Assembly: GCA_013360985.1 (NCBI GenBank)
Contig: JABWAM010000114.1
Span: 1-7,682, forward strand
Source of the DNA: Verrucomicrobiia bacterium
Lineage (GTDB): Bacteria; Verrucomicrobiota; Verrucomicrobiia; JABWAM01
DNA length: 7,682 nucleotides
Reading direction: 5' to 3'
Positions 7,399 through 7,682 of the stretch are shown here, one piece after another. How positions within the stretch are numbered: the stretch's first letter is position 1; every line of letters begins with the position of its first letter. Position numbers and translations under genes: made by a program. The notes under the pieces are model-generated. The model was given only the letters and a program-made list of their open reading frames with translations, searched no databases and was not told the origin of the DNA.

Positions 7399-7441
7399 GT
7401 GGATCCCCCAAATCCCCGCGTCAAGCATGGGGGGAGTCCAT
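7399..7441 (+). terminator. Hairpin 25 bases after the giant gene, possible terminator
   Basis: Bases 7400-7409 (TGGATCCCCC) pair with 7430-7440 (GGGGGAGTCCA) apart from one bulged A at 7435 and one G-U pair; a further G-U pair can form between 7399 and 7441. The loop is 20 bases. The hairpin begins 25 bases past the TAA. No T-run follows, so intrinsic termination is uncertain and transcript stabilisation is an alternative. Confidence 0.35.
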
Positions 7442-7495
7442 CCTCGGTCGAGGAACCTGCGACGCCCTCGCCACATTTTGGACTCACGCCGCTGT

Positions 7496-7572
7496 GGCGG
7501 CGCCCTCCCTCGCTTCGCGACCGAGCGGATTTTTCCCAAGCACGGAATGCGGAAAGGGAGGGCGAGGCCGCC
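7496..7572. repeat. Long imperfect inverted repeat
   Basis: GGCGGC plus GCCCTCCCT (7496-7510) pairs with AGGGAGGGC (7555-7563), a three-base bulge (7564-7566) and GCCGCC (7567-7572): 15 base pairs around a 44-base middle. A small competing hairpin, CGCCGC with GCGGCG, covers 7487-7502. It could be a dispersed palindromic element (REP- or MITE-like) or a strong mRNA 3' structure. Confidence 0.5.
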
Positions 7573-7598
7573 GGCCGAGCCGTCGTCAGACAAGGTTC

Positions 7599-7620
7599 AC
7601 GCGGAGACGCGGAGACGCGG
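7599..7620. repeat. Tandem 8-base repeat ACGCGGAG, 2.75 copies
   Basis: ACGCGGAG occurs twice in full and once in part, then runs into GAAAACG. Short 'cgcggagacgcgg' strings of this kind are, from memory, common in intergenic DNA of many unrelated bacteria and give spurious 'AETRRRG' translations. No function is known to me. Confidence 0.6.
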
Positions 7621-7682
7621 AAAACGTGGGGCGCATTCCGCGCCCGCCCTCGCGATCTGATCCCTCCCGGCGAGGTCGGAGG

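Larger units (their letters stand above)
7374..7682. other. Non-coding tail with inverted and tandem repeats
   Basis: The 309 bases after the giant gene contain no gene I can support; reading frames here are Arg/Gly-rich and unlike proteins. They hold a hairpin at 7399-7441, a long imperfect inverted repeat at 7496-7572, a 9-base inverted pair (7543-7551 with 7632-7640) and an 8-base tandem repeat at 7599-7620. A GGAGG at the very end (7678-7682) could serve a gene beyond the edge, but nothing more can be said. Confidence 0.6.

Noticed and set aside
5895..7487. 530-codon open frame on the minus strand
   Set aside because: It is opposite repeat array B and the PEP-CTERM region, and its translation is Arg/Glu/Gly-rich with no motif: a shadow of the real gene.
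7250..7660. 136-codon plus-strand frame over the end of the giant gene and the tail
   Set aside because: It overlaps the PEP-CTERM out of frame and runs through inverted and tandem repeats, and its composition is Arg/Pro/Gly-rich.
1..7682. tRNA, rRNA, insertion sequence or integrase
   Set aside because: No tRNA-like cloverleaf, rRNA stretch, transposase motif or terminal inverted repeats with target duplication were seen by eye.

Overview
The window comes from a GC-rich bacterium, most likely of the Verrucomicrobiota/Lentisphaerota (PVC) group. Three things point there: a prepilin-like protein with an H-Xn-DG tail motif, a very large secreted protein built from autotransporter-associated beta-strand repeats (PATR) that ends in a PEP-CTERM sorting signal instead of a beta-barrel, and the Gly/Ala/Ser/Asn/Thr-rich composition of that protein. 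The phylum is inferred from family knowledge, not from a marker gene. All supported genes read on the plus strand.

Layout: (1) 2-382, the C-terminal 126 residues of a parvulin (PpiC/SurA-type) peptidyl-prolyl isomerase, cut by the window edge. (2) 383-519, a gap with a GC hairpin just before the next start codon. (3) 520-1359, a prepilin/pseudopilin-like gene with a clear type IV prepilin N-terminus and an H-X8-DG tail, interrupted by one in-frame TAG at 733-735. (4) 1360-1505, a gap with a weak promoter-like pair and a good Shine-Dalgarno sequence. (5) 1506-7373, a giant repeat protein (1955 codons before the stop) with signal peptide, five recognisable PATR units, two arrays of 25-30-residue repeats resembling the T5SS/PEP-CTERM-associated repeat, and a C-terminal PEP-CTERM tail. 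It is interrupted by one in-frame TGA at 1626-1628. (6) 7374-7682, a non-coding tail with several inverted repeats and a short tandem repeat that looks like dispersed repeat DNA.

The three genes all concern the cell envelope. The parvulin would help fold exported proteins, the pilin-like protein would be an inner-membrane-anchored or assembled surface protein, and the giant protein would be exported by Sec and then sorted by an exosortase. Whether they share a transcript is not shown, since the gaps are about 140 bases each.

The most notable observation is that two adjacent genes each carry exactly one in-frame stop near the 5' end, with the reading frame intact on both sides (207 and 1914 further codons). 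Both can be explained by a single G-to-A change from TGG (Trp). For the giant gene, the stop sits where related PATR proteins usually carry a conserved Trp. This could reflect very recent gene decay, sequence error, phase-like switching or stop readthrough; the sequence alone cannot decide. I see no defence system, CRISPR array, RNA gene, integrase or transposase here.
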